Of a stretch of 64,000 nucleotides of DNA, positions 1-9,659 are shown piece by piece (the stretch's first letter is position 1; the number at the start of each line of letters is the position of its first letter). The position numbers were made by a program, and so were the translations under genes. The stretch comes from Bacteroidales bacterium (GTDB taxonomy: Bacteria > Bacteroidota > Bacteroidia > Bacteroidales > UBA932), in NCBI GenBank assembly GCA_015060225.1, contig SUYX01000007.1, forward strand, positions 19,652 to 83,651, given 5' to 3'. The notes beneath the pieces are model-generated. The model made no database searches. It was given only the letters and a program-made list of their open reading frames with translations, and was not told the DNA's origin.

Positions 1-867
1 AAGCACCACCGTTTACAGTAACCAGCCACCACGAGGTAGTAAGTTTCCAGAACGCTCCAACCATATTGTGGGCAGGATTGTCTTTTGTATATGCAGTAGT
101 TTTCAAATAAAACTCAAACTCTGCTCCCGACAAATCTACAGGACAATCTGGATTCAAATTCTCCGCCCTGTGATCATGTGCCATCTGGGCAAGGATTACT
201 GACTCACCAGGCTGAAGAGGGTAAAGTTTATTATTTGGATTCTCCCTGTCAAAAGGAATCTGCCAGATGGTCTGGAAATAGATATAATCCTCCTGGTTCT
301 CCCTCTCCCAAACATATTTGATTGAAGAGGTTCCTGCAGGATTTATATTTCCAAGGCACAAACCGTCCAGATACTGCACCTCATTGCTGTTATTGTACAG
401 TTCATAGTACTGGTCCCTGAAATACGATGTCTTGCCATTTATCTTGCTTCCGCAGTAATATATCTCCTTAAGGATAATATTGCCCGATTTTGCAGCAGAC
501 AATTCAAGTGAGAATCTCTTTCCGTCCTCGGTAATATTTATATTGGAAAGGTTACCGTTGAAAACATATGTAAAGCCGTTTGCAGAAGACTCTCCTGAAA
601 CCGCTATTGTATAAATGCCGGGGATAATATCCTTGAGTTCCACTACATCACCTGCTTTTACATCCTGCACCATCTCAATGTTCTCTGCATAGTTGTTGAG
701 TTTCACTTTATATGTCTTTGGAGCAGGTACTTCCTCCCCTTTATTGAGGGATATCTGTATTCCTGCCGATATTTCCCCTACAGGTACAATATCCTTCACA
801 TCCTCAAACTGTTCACAGGCAATGATTGAAAATGCCGCCATCATTAGAACAAATATCTTTTTCATCT
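1..867 (-). CDS. DUF4876 family lipoprotein (3' part only)
   Basis: The frame opens at an ATG at 867 and is still open at the window edge, so the C-terminus is missing. The N-terminus is a lipoprotein signal with a Cys after IIA at residue 17. The middle carries the motifs GNIILKEIYYCGS, SYFRDQYYELYNNS and LDGLCLGN, which I recognise from DUF4876 proteins of Bacteroidota. The molecular function of that family is unknown; members are often found beside TonB-dependent receptors and are presumed to sit on the outer membrane. The gene follows the receptor stop codon by 10 bp and has an unusually good ribosome site, GGAGGAG, seven bases before the ATG, which fixes the start. It is the last visible gene of an operon with two peptidases and a receptor, so a surface role in peptide or cofactor binding is plausible but inferred. 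Confidence 0.82.
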
Positions 868-877
868 GGGTCTCCTC

Positions 878-3754
878 CTATCTTATGTTAATTTTAAGGT
901 CAAAGCCAAAGAATGTAGGCATTCCAAGTTCAAGGTATGAGCCGGGATACATTTTTCTCTCATACAAAGGTCTTGTATTGAAAATGTTGTTGGCAAAAAA
1001 CGATGCTGTAAGGAAATCACCTATCTCTTTTGACACATTAATATTGAAAATTACATACGGATCATATTTCTCCTTTATGAACCTCCTGTCATTTGGTGTC
1101 TCAAACAGATTTGCGAACTCCGGATCATCCTTCATTGACGGGTCAAAGTCATACACCTTGCCATCCTTGTATGAAATGTACTTCTCAAACATTGTATCAT
1201 TGCCATACTCTGTCCAGGTTTTGGTAAACCAGTTTGCCTGTGCAGACAATGTCACAACAAAACCTACCTGAGGGATATTGTGGGTAAAACGGAATGTGGT
1301 ATTGAATACCTCATTAAAACTGCGTGAAACACCTTTCTCGTAAACTCCAATATGGTGTTCAAGATTGTTTGCACTTGTACCGGAGCTGTAAGTATGGTTA
1401 TTGTTTACTTTCTTCACATGCATATAGGCTCCGTTCACATTTACGCTGGTACGGATTGCATCTATCCTGCCAAGATTCAGTTCATACTCAATACCCTTGT
1501 TTACAGTAGAAAGTGAGTTCATAGGGGTTGTGTGGCTCACAAATATATTGTTTACCTCATCCACTTCAAGGGTATATCTGCCCTGTGCATCTTTCTGGAG
1601 GTCCTTATAGGTTATGTATGGGATAAGGTGGAAACCTGAGTAAAGGTCAGTACCCATTGAATAACCGTTCTTGAGTTCCTCATGGAATCCTGTAACTGAG
1701 AATCCCATCTTCCCGTCGTTGAACTTGAGGTCAAATCCAATCTCAGACTTGGTATTTTTGGCAATTTTCAGATCAGGGTTCTCTGTCTTGAATACTCTTG
1801 TTGTACCCAGAAGCAACTGCTGGTCTGCAGGAAGCTTCTCATCGCCCAAGGTATTATAGTTTACAAACTCAAAATATGCATCCTGCGGATACAGGTACAA
1901 AGATGTAGGAGCCTTTGCAAGGACACCCCAACCACCCCTGACAAAGAGTGTACGCGGCAAAATCTCAAATGAGGCGTTGAATCGTGGAGTAAGTATACTC
2001 TTGCTGTTTATCTGGTCGAAACGGGCTCCGGCAGTAAGTTTCAGTTCATGGTTTCCGAACGAATGCGAGAATACATCCTCAACATATACGCTCAACTGGT
2101 TTATGAACGGAATATCCTTGAACGCCCTTGGACGGTAAGCAGATGAGCTGCTGTTGCTCTGTGGAGGGGTATTTATGTTATAGACTGTTCCCCTTCCAAG
2201 GTTACCGTCTGTCTTATAATCAACACCCACGAGGATGCTGTTGCTGCTGCTTTCCCATCTCTTATTGAAATGTGCCTTAACAGAGGCCTGGAAGTTAAGT
2301 TCCTTTCCATAAATGTCATATCTTGAGAAATAGCTGTACGGAAGATAAGTTCCATAATATGACTCCTCTCCTACAGGAATATTTGTAATCTCTTTTCCAT
2401 CCCTGTCAAAAATCTTCAAACCTGCAACATTGGAAAGTACAGAACCGTCTGTTGAAGACATAAGGTACGGTGCGTATGCATTTGAAAGCATGCTCTCCCT
2501 ATAAGACTGTTTGTCTGCATAAGAAAATGAGAGGGTATAGCTCAATCTCTTCAGCCAACCCGCATTGGGAGTTGAGAATGAACCGTTGCTGTTGAACCTG
2601 AATCCAATCTCATCAGCACCGTAGGCCATCTGGGAGCGCTCATCATCGGGATTCTTCTCACGGGTATCCTTGCGGTATTTCAAATCGAGGGAAGTATTGG
2701 TTGTAAGACGTTCAAAGAATGTCTTTGTCCAAAGGCCCCTTAGGGTAAACCTCTGGTAATACTGGTGTGCCATCTCCTGCTGGCGCGCATCGTAGGCATA
2801 ATCTCCGCTGATTGAAAGGGCACCACCCTTCTCACCCAACTGCATACCTTTAGATGCAGATACAGAATATGTATAAGGGTTGAGGTTGGCCTTAATCCTC
2901 AAAGGTTCCTTGCCGGCTTTGGTCTTTATGATCACTGCACCGGATGTAAGGTCACCATACTGAGCAGAAGGGATACCTCTAATAACCTCAACACTCTCAA
3001 TGTTGTCTGTAGAGATACCTCGCAAATCCACACCGGCAGCAGGGGTTGAACCCACTCCTACATTTGAATTTGTCCCCTGCATTGTTCCCGACAGCAGCTG
3101 CATATTTGCGTTGTTTGAAAGGGCTGCACCATCCATAATTACCGCTGTACCCAAACTGTTCATATTTGCATGGGCATCATCAGTAGCTGTGGTGGCACTG
3201 CGGGAAGTTGATGTAGGGGCAATTGTCCTTATATAAATGTTGTTTGCTACAGACATGTTCGAGTTCTGCAATGTGGCTCCCGGCAACAGCTGCATCACAT
3301 CCTTTATGGTAGCCGCCTGAAGGTGGTCAATTGCCTGTCTGGAAATGTTTGAGGCGGTAGCCTCTCCCGCTTTGCTCTGCTCTGCGAGTACAGTAACCTC
3401 ACTCAATCTGAAGTTTGTCTCCTTCATTGTAAAATTGAAGGTATATGTTGCACCTGGGGCAAGATTCACCAATGTATCAATTGTTTCCATACCCACAAAC
3501 TGAATGGCAATGGAGGTCTTTCCAGGCTCAACATTCTTCAGCAGATATGTTCCGTCAAGTTCTGTAGATGTATATACATCCTGTGGCAACAGATGTACTG
3601 TTGCAAATCCTACAGGCTCCCCCTTAGGATTTTCCATTACAACCTTTCCTTTTATCTGGGCGTATTTGGCTGCATCATTATTACCTTGCTGGGCAAAAAG
3701 GGCTGCAGGCAAAACAAACAAAAGGAGTGCTGCTATAAAACTGCATCTTTTCAT
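878..3754 (-). CDS. TonB-dependent outer-membrane receptor
   Basis: A 958-residue outer-membrane receptor. It begins with a signal peptide of about 21 residues ending in ALFA, then a carboxypeptidase-regulatory-like beta-sandwich (about 33-110), a plug domain (about 130-275, including SVEVIRGIPSAQYGDLTSGA) and a long C-terminal beta-barrel. Receptors of this kind use TonB energy to import ligands too large for porins. It is shorter than typical SusC proteins and has no SusD-like partner; instead it is followed 10 bp later by a DUF4876 lipoprotein. Upstream, 21 bp away, is a gingipain-like peptidase, and before that an S9 peptidase, so a peptide or protein-derived ligand is the simplest guess. 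The substrate cannot be read from sequence; iron or cobalamin complexes remain possible. Confidence 0.92.
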   Translation of the reverse strand: MKRCSFIAALLLFVLPAALFAQQGNNDAAKYAQIKGKVVMENPKGEPVGFATVHLLPQDVYTSTELDGTYLLKNVEPGKTSIAIQFVGMETIDTLVNLAPGATYTFNFTMKETNFRLSEVTVLAEQSKAGEATASNISRQAIDHLQAATIKDVMQLLPGATLQNSNMSVANNIYIRTIAPTSTSRSATTATDDAHANMNSLGTAVIMDGAALSNNANMQLLSGTMQGTNSNVGVGSTPAAGVDLRGISTDNIESVEVIRGIPSAQYGDLTSGAVIIKTKAGKEPLRIKANLNPYTYSVSASKGMQLGEKGGALSISGDYAYDARQQEMAHQYYQRFTLRGLWTKTFFERLTTNTSLDLKYRKDTREKNPDDERSQMAYGADEIGFRFNSNGSFSTPNAGWLKRLSYTLSFSYADKQSYRESMLSNAYAPYLMSSTDGSVLSNVAGLKIFDRDGKEITNIPVGEESYYGTYLPYSYFSRYDIYGKELNFQASVKAHFNKRWESSSNSILVGVDYKTDGNLGRGTVYNINTPPQSNSSSSAYRPRAFKDIPFINQLSVYVEDVFSHSFGNHELKLTAGARFDQINSKSILTPRFNASFEILPRTLFVRGGWGVLAKAPTSLYLYPQDAYFEFVNYNTLGDEKLPADQQLLLGTTRVFKTENPDLKIAKNTKSEIGFDLKFNDGKMGFSVTGFHEELKNGYSMGTDLYSGFHLIPYITYKDLQKDAQGRYTLEVDEVNNIFVSHTTPMNSLSTVNKGIEYELNLGRIDAIRTSVNVNGAYMHVKKVNNNHTYSSGTSANNLEHHIGVYEKGVSRSFNEVFNTTFRFTHNIPQVGFVVTLSAQANWFTKTWTEYGNDTMFEKYISYKDGKVYDFDPSMKDDPEFANLFETPNDRRFIKEKYDPYVIFNINVSKEIGDFLTASFFANNIFNTRPLYERKMYPGSYLELGMPTFFGFDLKINIR

Positions 3755-3775
3755 ATATTATAATATTGCAGGTTA

Positions 3776-5962
3776 TTATTTAAGTCTGTTGAGGGTTTTA
3801 AGGAGTTCATCTTTAGCCGCGCCCTCATTCTCAGCACTATAAAGAGTCTCACACTGGGCAATGATATCATCCTTCACACATGAGTACTCATACCATCCCA
3901 AAGCCTCAATTGCTGTAAGTTTCAACTCCTCGTCCTTTGTACTCTTTATAATGTGCATCAAAGATTCAACCAATTTGGGCTCGCAACCGTTGCGTCTGCC
4001 ACGGGCAAAGCTCTTCTGCTCCTTCAATGACATTGAGCCGTCCATAACACCGGCAACCTCCTCCTGGAACGACTTGTCATAATTGTTTATCATCTTTATC
4101 AGCTTCCCGAAAGCCTCCTGGCCCTCCCAATAAGGATTTGCCTGGTTCTCCTTGTTGAATTCCTCTATCAGCTTCTGTGCATCATAACCTTTAAGGTTAC
4201 CCTTCAACTGGAACAATACACGGGCAGAAGTCATTGGATCCATATAAGTTTTTACCACTGCAGGGATAAGTTCCTCAGAGAAGTTCTTGCCCACATACAT
4301 TGCACTAAGGCGCTGTGTAAGTTCATAGTCATCTGCCAATCCAAGGATAATTGCCTGAGGAAGATTCTCATCCGCTATCTTTCTGTTGGTATTGAATGCA
4401 GCCAGGCGCAACACCTTACTGTTGCTGTTTTTCTGGATATCAAGCAACTCCTGTGATGTGATTGCATTGTTGTTGTAGAGCATCTTTATTGCCAGAGATT
4501 TGAAGTCACAAACCAACTCATCATCTACAGGGGCATCAAGGACTTTTTTCCAATATTTTACATCATTCTTTTTGGAAGCAATTACCTCATTGATATTGAA
4601 TCCTCCCTTATTGAAATACTCAATATCCTGGGCTCCGAACTCAAAAGTAGGGTCACCTATAAGGTGTGACTCAAGGGTCATCTGCCCTTTTGCCCAGTTT
4701 CCTGCTGAAATGCCCCAGTTGAGCAGACCTATAAGTTCAGTTGTCCAGGTATCCTGCAAAGTGTTTACACTGTTGCCTTTAACCACTACTGTATTACCCG
4801 GGTTAAAGATATAATGGCAGGCAATGTAATCATCCTGGTTGAAACTGCCGTTGTAGCATGCATCAAAAATTACCATTCTGGCACCTGATTCATATCCCTC
4901 AAGATCTGGAATTACTATATCCATTGATGCTGCATGAAGGCTGTCCTCCTGAATGCGTACAGGGTCAAATGCATCATTGAGCCATGACCTTGGAATGTCA
5001 TAGTTCTTTACAAAGCGGGCTTTTGTAGCCTCTACATTTTTTGCTGAACGCACCTTGCCCCTGAAATAGTTCCTTGCAAGGTCAATCCACCCTGTAGGGT
5101 CTGCTACAAAAGGTGAACCGTTCAGATACTGGGTATCATCCGCACCGTGGTGGTGAAGTACAGCAAGATCCAACTCCTTGTCTGCAACTGCCGCCATAAG
5201 GCGGGTCTTCACATATTTGTCAAATGTAAAGTCTATATAATCGAGGTCTCCACCCTTGCGGTTAAGGAACTGGAAATGCTCAGAGAAGGCAACAGCCTCA
5301 TCTATACGGGCGTTCATGCTCTCTGAGTTGTAACCGTGTCCACCAAAATGTAGCATCTTGTCCATAGGGGCCGGATTCTGTTTTGCTGCAACCGCCTTCT
5401 GAAGATAAGCAGCAAGAAGTTCATATTTGTTATCTACCTCAGGAGCCTTTATCCTTGCAGAATATATGTCACACTCAATTTCCTGGGCTCCGTCTGCCAA
5501 AAGTGAATAGTAGAAGAAAAGTTTTTTCTGCTCATCCTGTTTCAGGAACTTGAATTTGAGGTCAAAATCATCATAGAAACGGTCTGAAGGGACAGATGAC
5601 CTCTTCATATCCATTTTCTGGTTCATCTTGAAAGCTGTTGTAAAGTGCTGGGCATCCCTCAACATAGGAATTGGAATGTCACCAATGAATACTGCCCCTT
5701 CAAGATTCTCATTTGTGTACATGTTGTACAAGTGACCCTTGATTGAATCAGGGTTGAACCATTTGTCAACAACAAGGACACCTTTTCTGTAGTCATTATC
5801 TACAGATTTCACATAAGCATCAATCTGCTCAGGAATGACTTCATAAGTCTTTTCATCTACAACCACAGCCAGGGTTGTAGATGCATTGCTGCTGCAGCTG
5901 CTACCGCCAATGACAAACAGTGCGGAGCATACAGCCAATGCCAATTTCATTGTTTTTTTCAT
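3776..5962 (-). CDS. Gingipain-like (C25, clan CD) cysteine peptidase lipoprotein
   Basis: A 728-residue exported protein with a hydrophobic signal and a Cys-containing cleavage region (GGSSCSS, Cys23), probably a lipoprotein, although the lipobox is not ideal. Residues about 85-445 resemble the C25 (gingipain/PorU) caspase-like fold: an early VFIGDIPIP strand, DRFYDDFD, a histidine cluster LHHHGADD (His270-272), IFDACYNGSF with the presumed nucleophile Cys369, and the closing LIGDPTFEF typical of C25 domains. The His-Cys distance is near 97 residues, longer than in gingipains, suggesting an insertion. Residues about 455-728 are helical and look like HEAT-type repeats rather than the Ig or sorting domains of secreted gingipains. 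No type IX sorting domain is seen. The gene lies 15 bp after the S9 peptidase gene and 21 bp before the receptor gene. Activity and specificity are inferred; it could be an inactive or strictly self-processing relative. Confidence 0.75.
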   Translation of the reverse strand: MKKTMKLALAVCSALFVIGGSSCSSNASTTLAVVVDEKTYEVIPEQIDAYVKSVDNDYRKGVLVVDKWFNPDSIKGHLYNMYTNENLEGAVFIGDIPIPMLRDAQHFTTAFKMNQKMDMKRSSVPSDRFYDDFDLKFKFLKQDEQKKLFFYYSLLADGAQEIECDIYSARIKAPEVDNKYELLAAYLQKAVAAKQNPAPMDKMLHFGGHGYNSESMNARIDEAVAFSEHFQFLNRKGGDLDYIDFTFDKYVKTRLMAAVADKELDLAVLHHHGADDTQYLNGSPFVADPTGWIDLARNYFRGKVRSAKNVEATKARFVKNYDIPRSWLNDAFDPVRIQEDSLHAASMDIVIPDLEGYESGARMVIFDACYNGSFNQDDYIACHYIFNPGNTVVVKGNSVNTLQDTWTTELIGLLNWGISAGNWAKGQMTLESHLIGDPTFEFGAQDIEYFNKGGFNINEVIASKKNDVKYWKKVLDAPVDDELVCDFKSLAIKMLYNNNAITSQELLDIQKNSNSKVLRLAAFNTNRKIADENLPQAIILGLADDYELTQRLSAMYVGKNFSEELIPAVVKTYMDPMTSARVLFQLKGNLKGYDAQKLIEEFNKENQANPYWEGQEAFGKLIKMINNYDKSFQEEVAGVMDGSMSLKEQKSFARGRRNGCEPKLVESLMHIIKSTKDEELKLTAIEALGWYEYSCVKDDIIAQCETLYSAENEGAAKDELLKTLNRLK

Positions 5963-5976
5963 ATATATGCTATTTA

Positions 5977-8943
5977 TTACTCTTTAACCAGTTCAAGTCC
6001 CATATCAATCCCCTTATGGGTTGCCGGAACTCCGTATTTCATCCACACAGGCATAGGGGCCCCTTTTAGGAAGTGGTCCATAAACTGTGACAATCTTATT
6101 GTGTAGTCAAGGGCATTCACCCTCTTGCTTATATTGTGGCTCTCGTCGTTGTACTGGAGCATCCAAACCTGTTTGCCAAGTCTGCGCAATGCGGTGAAGT
6201 ACTCAATGCCCTGATACCATGGAACTGCCTCATCCTTGTCGTTGTGCATTATGAGCAGAGGAGTGTTCACCTTGTCGGCGAAGAAAAGAGGTGAGTTCTC
6301 TATGTAAAGGTCAAAGCCCCCCTCATCCCACAATGTTTTTCCTATACGGCTCTGGGTATGCTCATACTGGAACTGTCTCACAACTCCACTGCCCCATCTT
6401 ATACCACCGTATGCACTTGTCATATTGGCTACAGGTGCACCTGAGCCGGCACATTTGAACATATCTGTCTGAGTTACCAGGTAAGCCACCTGATATCCAC
6501 CCCAGCTCTGTCCCTGGATTGCAATGTTATCCCTGTCAACCCAAGAGTTCTTGCAAAGGGCCTCAACACCTGAAACTATACAGTTGTAGGCACTCTTTCC
6601 CGGGTGCCCTACGGTATAGTGGATATCCGGCATGAATACAAGGTACCCGTTGCTGGTAAAATATGTGATGTTGATTGTAGAACGGCTTACAGCAGGTTTG
6701 CGGTATGCATGCTTGTACTGGCTGGATGTCTCATAGAAATAAACCACCATAGGATACTTCTTGTTTGCATCAAAATTCTCAGGCTTGTAAAGCAAACCTT
6801 CAAGTTCGCGGCCGTCATAGGCTGTCCAATACACAGACTCACAAGTTCCCCAATTGTAATCTGCCTGCTGAGGATTTGAATTGGTAAGTTTCTTTGAGGT
6901 CTTGAACATGTCTTTGGTAACCCACATGTTTGTACTCTCCACAAAGCTGTTCTTTGTATAAGTGATCACATTTGCATCTTTGGCCTTGTTCAGATATCCC
7001 AAAGCAAAATCCGTTTCCATAATGAGTTCCTTCATAGGGAGGAGTTTCCCCCTGCGGTTCTGCCTCATATAATATCCGTTGCCCTTAGATTTGTTGTCAA
7101 GTGCAGTGAAATATACATTATCCTTCTTCCCTATAGGTTCCTTCTTTATACCTGGAGTACCGTCGGGAAGCTGGAGGGCATCCCATCTCATCATCCTGAA
7201 GGTATAACCTTTCTCCCTTCCCAATCCCTGGGTAAGCATCTGGGGAGCTTTCTGCACAAGAGGGTCCACCTCCCATACATCATATTTGTCATATACATAG
7301 AAGGTCCTCTCATCTGCACTCCAACCGCCGTTGCCATATGCAGGGGCCATCTGGGGCTTGTCATGCGATTCTTTCCAGAGAGGGAAATGGATTCCGTTGG
7401 TAATTGTAACAGGTTCAGCCACATTGCTGATACCAACACCTTTCTCTGTGTTTGCTCCGCGCAAGTCCAATGAGAAGAACTGTTTCTGCTCAGGATTGTA
7501 CCATACAAGAAAATTCCCTTTTGGAGATGCACTTATATTGCCGGCATAAATCTTCTGAGCAACCATTCTTGAAGATCCGTCTTTCAACGAAATAAGGTAA
7601 AGGTCACAAATTGGATTTGCATCCCACTGGCTCTGAATATTGTATCTCTCACTGCTGAATGCGTAGGCATAATCTGCACTCCACTCTGCAGGTACGGTAA
7701 TATTAGGATATTCCGGCTGCGCAAGACGTACAAGTTCCGCACTTGCCGCTTTATGTGATACAGTATCAAGGTCTATTGTACTGAGGTAACTTCTCTTGGT
7801 AAGCATACCCCTCATGTTCAACTGCTGGGTTGAGATGAAGTCATCATTGTAATGCCATACATCTACCTTGGCCTGCTCCTCCTTGTTGGTGGTATCCTTC
7901 TGTGGAGGTATTACTGTAATGCCAAAGAAGAGACGGCTGCCAGCCTTATTGGTATTCAAGGCACGGTTGCGGGTAACCCTCATCCCCTCAGGAATGCCGG
8001 CCATTGAGTTGTCAACAACTTTCCGGGCCTTTGCCCCTTTATCATAAATATTGAATGTATAGATCTCAACATTCTCATCAATCTTCTTTGTAGTATCAGT
8101 ATTGGCATAGAAAATTATGAACTTCTCATCTGCAGAGAGATAAGGTTTCAGAATCTCCCCCTTCTTACCTGTTTGGAGAATCTCATCTGAAGATTTTGTT
8201 GCTGGATTGTAAGAATAAAGTTTCTTGTACTTCTCCCCTTTTTCTATGCAGAAAAGGCGGTCTCCCTTCTTGCTGAATGAAAGGACATCCACCTCCTTGA
8301 GTGTATCTGCAATAGAGTTTGTAGCCAGATTGTATATGATGGTAAGGATTTCTGTCTTTGGCTTTGACTGCTTCTTTGCAGTTTTCTTTTCCTGTGCAGC
8401 ATCTTCTTTATTATCGGGAAGAGCCTCCTTGTGCTCAACTTTGAATGCGATGAAATCGCCCCCCTCACGAGGAATCTCAACCCCTTTGAGAGCCGGGAAC
8501 TTTACAATATTTCCTGTAGCAAGTTCAAGAATGCCCAAAGTATCCTTGGGAGCCTTGTCCCCTTTGAGTTTCTTCAGTTTCGCCTCCTTCTGCTGTGCAT
8601 GGGTAGGCCTGATGGTAAATACGAGGTGTTTCCCCTGTGGTGAGAACTTCATTCTTGCCCCCCTTGGGACAGTTGTGGTTTTCTCTGTTGTGAGATTGAT
8701 AACATTTACAGAGCCGTCATTCTCCTCCCTATTGCAATAATAAGCGGCCCATTGGCCGTTGTCTGTAATGGCATAGCCGCCAAGTGTCTCCCACTTGTCA
8801 TAAACCGAGTGGTCAAGCGGTGGCTTAACTACACTCTTGGGCTGCAGGCTTCCATTCTGCTCCTGGGCATTTGCACTCGTGCCCATGCCACAAGCGGCAA
8901 GTAATGCCGCACACATAAGAGTTCCAAAAAACAATTTTCTCAT
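5977..8943 (-). CDS. S9 family (prolyl oligopeptidase type) serine peptidase
   Basis: A large exported S9 peptidase of about 988 residues. The N-terminal part is a beta-propeller-like region rich in repeats of the type seen in dipeptidyl peptidases, with a charged Lys-rich insert near residues 180-205. The C-terminal alpha/beta hydrolase domain holds the triad: Ser in GQSWGGYQ (about 812), Asp in MHNDKDEAVPW (about 902) and His in DESHNISKR (about 935). I chose the ATG at 8943 because it starts a clean signal peptide, MRKLFFGTLMCAALLAAC, with a lipobox-like LAAC; a frame extension to 8994 has no signal. The family cleaves short peptides, often after Pro or Ala, in the periplasm. It is the first gene of the operon and has a Bacteroides-type promoter 30 bp upstream. 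Confidence 0.92.
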   Translation of the reverse strand: MRKLFFGTLMCAALLAACGMGTSANAQEQNGSLQPKSVVKPPLDHSVYDKWETLGGYAITDNGQWAAYYCNREENDGSVNVINLTTEKTTTVPRGARMKFSPQGKHLVFTIRPTHAQQKEAKLKKLKGDKAPKDTLGILELATGNIVKFPALKGVEIPREGGDFIAFKVEHKEALPDNKEDAAQEKKTAKKQSKPKTEILTIIYNLATNSIADTLKEVDVLSFSKKGDRLFCIEKGEKYKKLYSYNPATKSSDEILQTGKKGEILKPYLSADEKFIIFYANTDTTKKIDENVEIYTFNIYDKGAKARKVVDNSMAGIPEGMRVTRNRALNTNKAGSRLFFGITVIPPQKDTTNKEEQAKVDVWHYNDDFISTQQLNMRGMLTKRSYLSTIDLDTVSHKAASAELVRLAQPEYPNITVPAEWSADYAYAFSSERYNIQSQWDANPICDLYLISLKDGSSRMVAQKIYAGNISASPKGNFLVWYNPEQKQFFSLDLRGANTEKGVGISNVAEPVTITNGIHFPLWKESHDKPQMAPAYGNGGWSADERTFYVYDKYDVWEVDPLVQKAPQMLTQGLGREKGYTFRMMRWDALQLPDGTPGIKKEPIGKKDNVYFTALDNKSKGNGYYMRQNRRGKLLPMKELIMETDFALGYLNKAKDANVITYTKNSFVESTNMWVTKDMFKTSKKLTNSNPQQADYNWGTCESVYWTAYDGRELEGLLYKPENFDANKKYPMVVYFYETSSQYKHAYRKPAVSRSTINITYFTSNGYLVFMPDIHYTVGHPGKSAYNCIVSGVEALCKNSWVDRDNIAIQGQSWGGYQVAYLVTQTDMFKCAGSGAPVANMTSAYGGIRWGSGVVRQFQYEHTQSRIGKTLWDEGGFDLYIENSPLFFADKVNTPLLIMHNDKDEAVPWYQGIEYFTALRRLGKQVWMLQYNDESHNISKRVNALDYTIRLSQFMDHFLKGAPMPVWMKYGVPATHKGIDMGLELVKE

Positions 8944-8960
8944 TTGATAAGTATACTTAT

Positions 8961-9000
8961 AAAAATAGGGTGCAAAACTACATAAAAGTTTCACACCCTA
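8961..9000 (-). terminator. Intrinsic terminator of the small lipoprotein gene
   Basis: The hairpin has a 7-bp outer stem (8966-8972 with 8994-9000), a 2x2 internal loop and a 5-bp inner stem (8975-8979 with 8987-8991), followed on the minus strand by five T. It lies 44 bp after the stop codon at 9044. Its downstream arm also contains the -7 element of the next operon. Confidence 0.65.
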
Positions 9001-9004
9001 CAAT
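8973..9004 (-). promoter_or_regulatory. Promoter of the S9 peptidase operon
   Basis: On the minus strand TAGTTTTG (8973-8980) matches the Bacteroidota -7 element TAnnTTTG exactly, and ATTG (9001-9004) lies 20 bp upstream as a weak -33 element (TTTG consensus). It overlaps the terminator hairpin of the preceding gene. Start of transcription would fall near 8966, about 23 bases before the ATG. Confidence 0.55.
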
Positions 9005-9043
9005 ATAAAAAGCTACCCAATTGGGGTGAAAATATGGTGAGAT

Positions 9044-9469
9044 CTACTCAACCACTTCCACCTGTGCCACGCTCTCCTCTTTGATGCTCACTTCATCATC
9101 TTCCGAGGTGGCCACACATGAGAATCTGTAGGAACCTGGGGTTATCCCCTCTACCTTGAACTTGTACAGATATGGATACTCATTGTCCACCACCTTATTA
9201 TTGTTGAACAATGTAAAGACAACATCAAATCCATATTTTACATATTCCAGTTCGGCGACAAACTTAACCTGAAGGGAATCATTGTTCCTGATTGTCAACA
9301 ATGGGGAATTGTATCCCAGTTCCACGCTCTCAAATGTCTGTTCCTCACCGGTTGTAATGTTTTTAAGGACAAATTTGGCCGGGCCATCATGGTTGATTTT
9401 TGTCTTTTCACAAGAAACAAGGGTGATTGCCGCCAGAAACAATACTGCTAAATATCCAAGATTTTTCAT
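9044..9469 (-). CDS. Small lipoprotein of unknown function
   Basis: A 141-residue protein with a clear lipoprotein signal, lipobox LVSC with Cys20. The mature part is predicted to be all beta, with phrases such as FVLKNITTGEEQTFESVELGY and PYLYKFKVEGITPGSYRF that suggest a single Ig or PKD-like sandwich; I cannot assign a family. It is flanked by its own promoter-like sequence and a terminator, so it is probably a single-gene unit. The next operon downstream encodes two peptidases and a TonB receptor, but nothing in the sequence ties it to them apart from position. It is likely anchored in the inner or outer membrane facing the periplasm, or on the cell surface. Confidence 0.85.
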   Translation of the reverse strand: MKNLGYLAVLFLAAITLVSCEKTKINHDGPAKFVLKNITTGEEQTFESVELGYNSPLLTIRNNDSLQVKFVAELEYVKYGFDVVFTLFNNNKVVDNEYPYLYKFKVEGITPGSYRFSCVATSEDDEVSIKEESVAQVEVVE

Positions 9470-9502
9470 AACTGTATCAAATCATTATAGTTAAAACTGT
9501 TG

Positions 9503-9533
9503 CAAAAATACATAAAATTACATTTCGTCCACA
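9503..9533 (-). promoter_or_regulatory. Promoter of the small lipoprotein gene
   Basis: TATTTTTG (9503-9510, minus strand) fits TAnnTTTG exactly. TGTG at 9530-9533 is a three-of-four match to the -33 TTTG at the usual 19-bp spacing. Predicted start near 9496, some 27 bases before the ATG at 9469. Confidence 0.5.
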
Positions 9534-9659
9534 CTCGGCATCCTCAGCGTGGATAAGCGGTTGCTATTATCTCTCTGCATCCACTAAAGATACCATTTTT
9601 GTGGACAAATGCCGCCTCAGCTCACCTCCCGGCACCCACAAGAGCCAGCTGTACCCCAC

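Noticed and set aside
8944..8994. Upstream extension of the S9 peptidase frame
   Set aside because: It would place the signal peptide inside the protein and covers the promoter; ATG 8943 starts a clean signal sequence.
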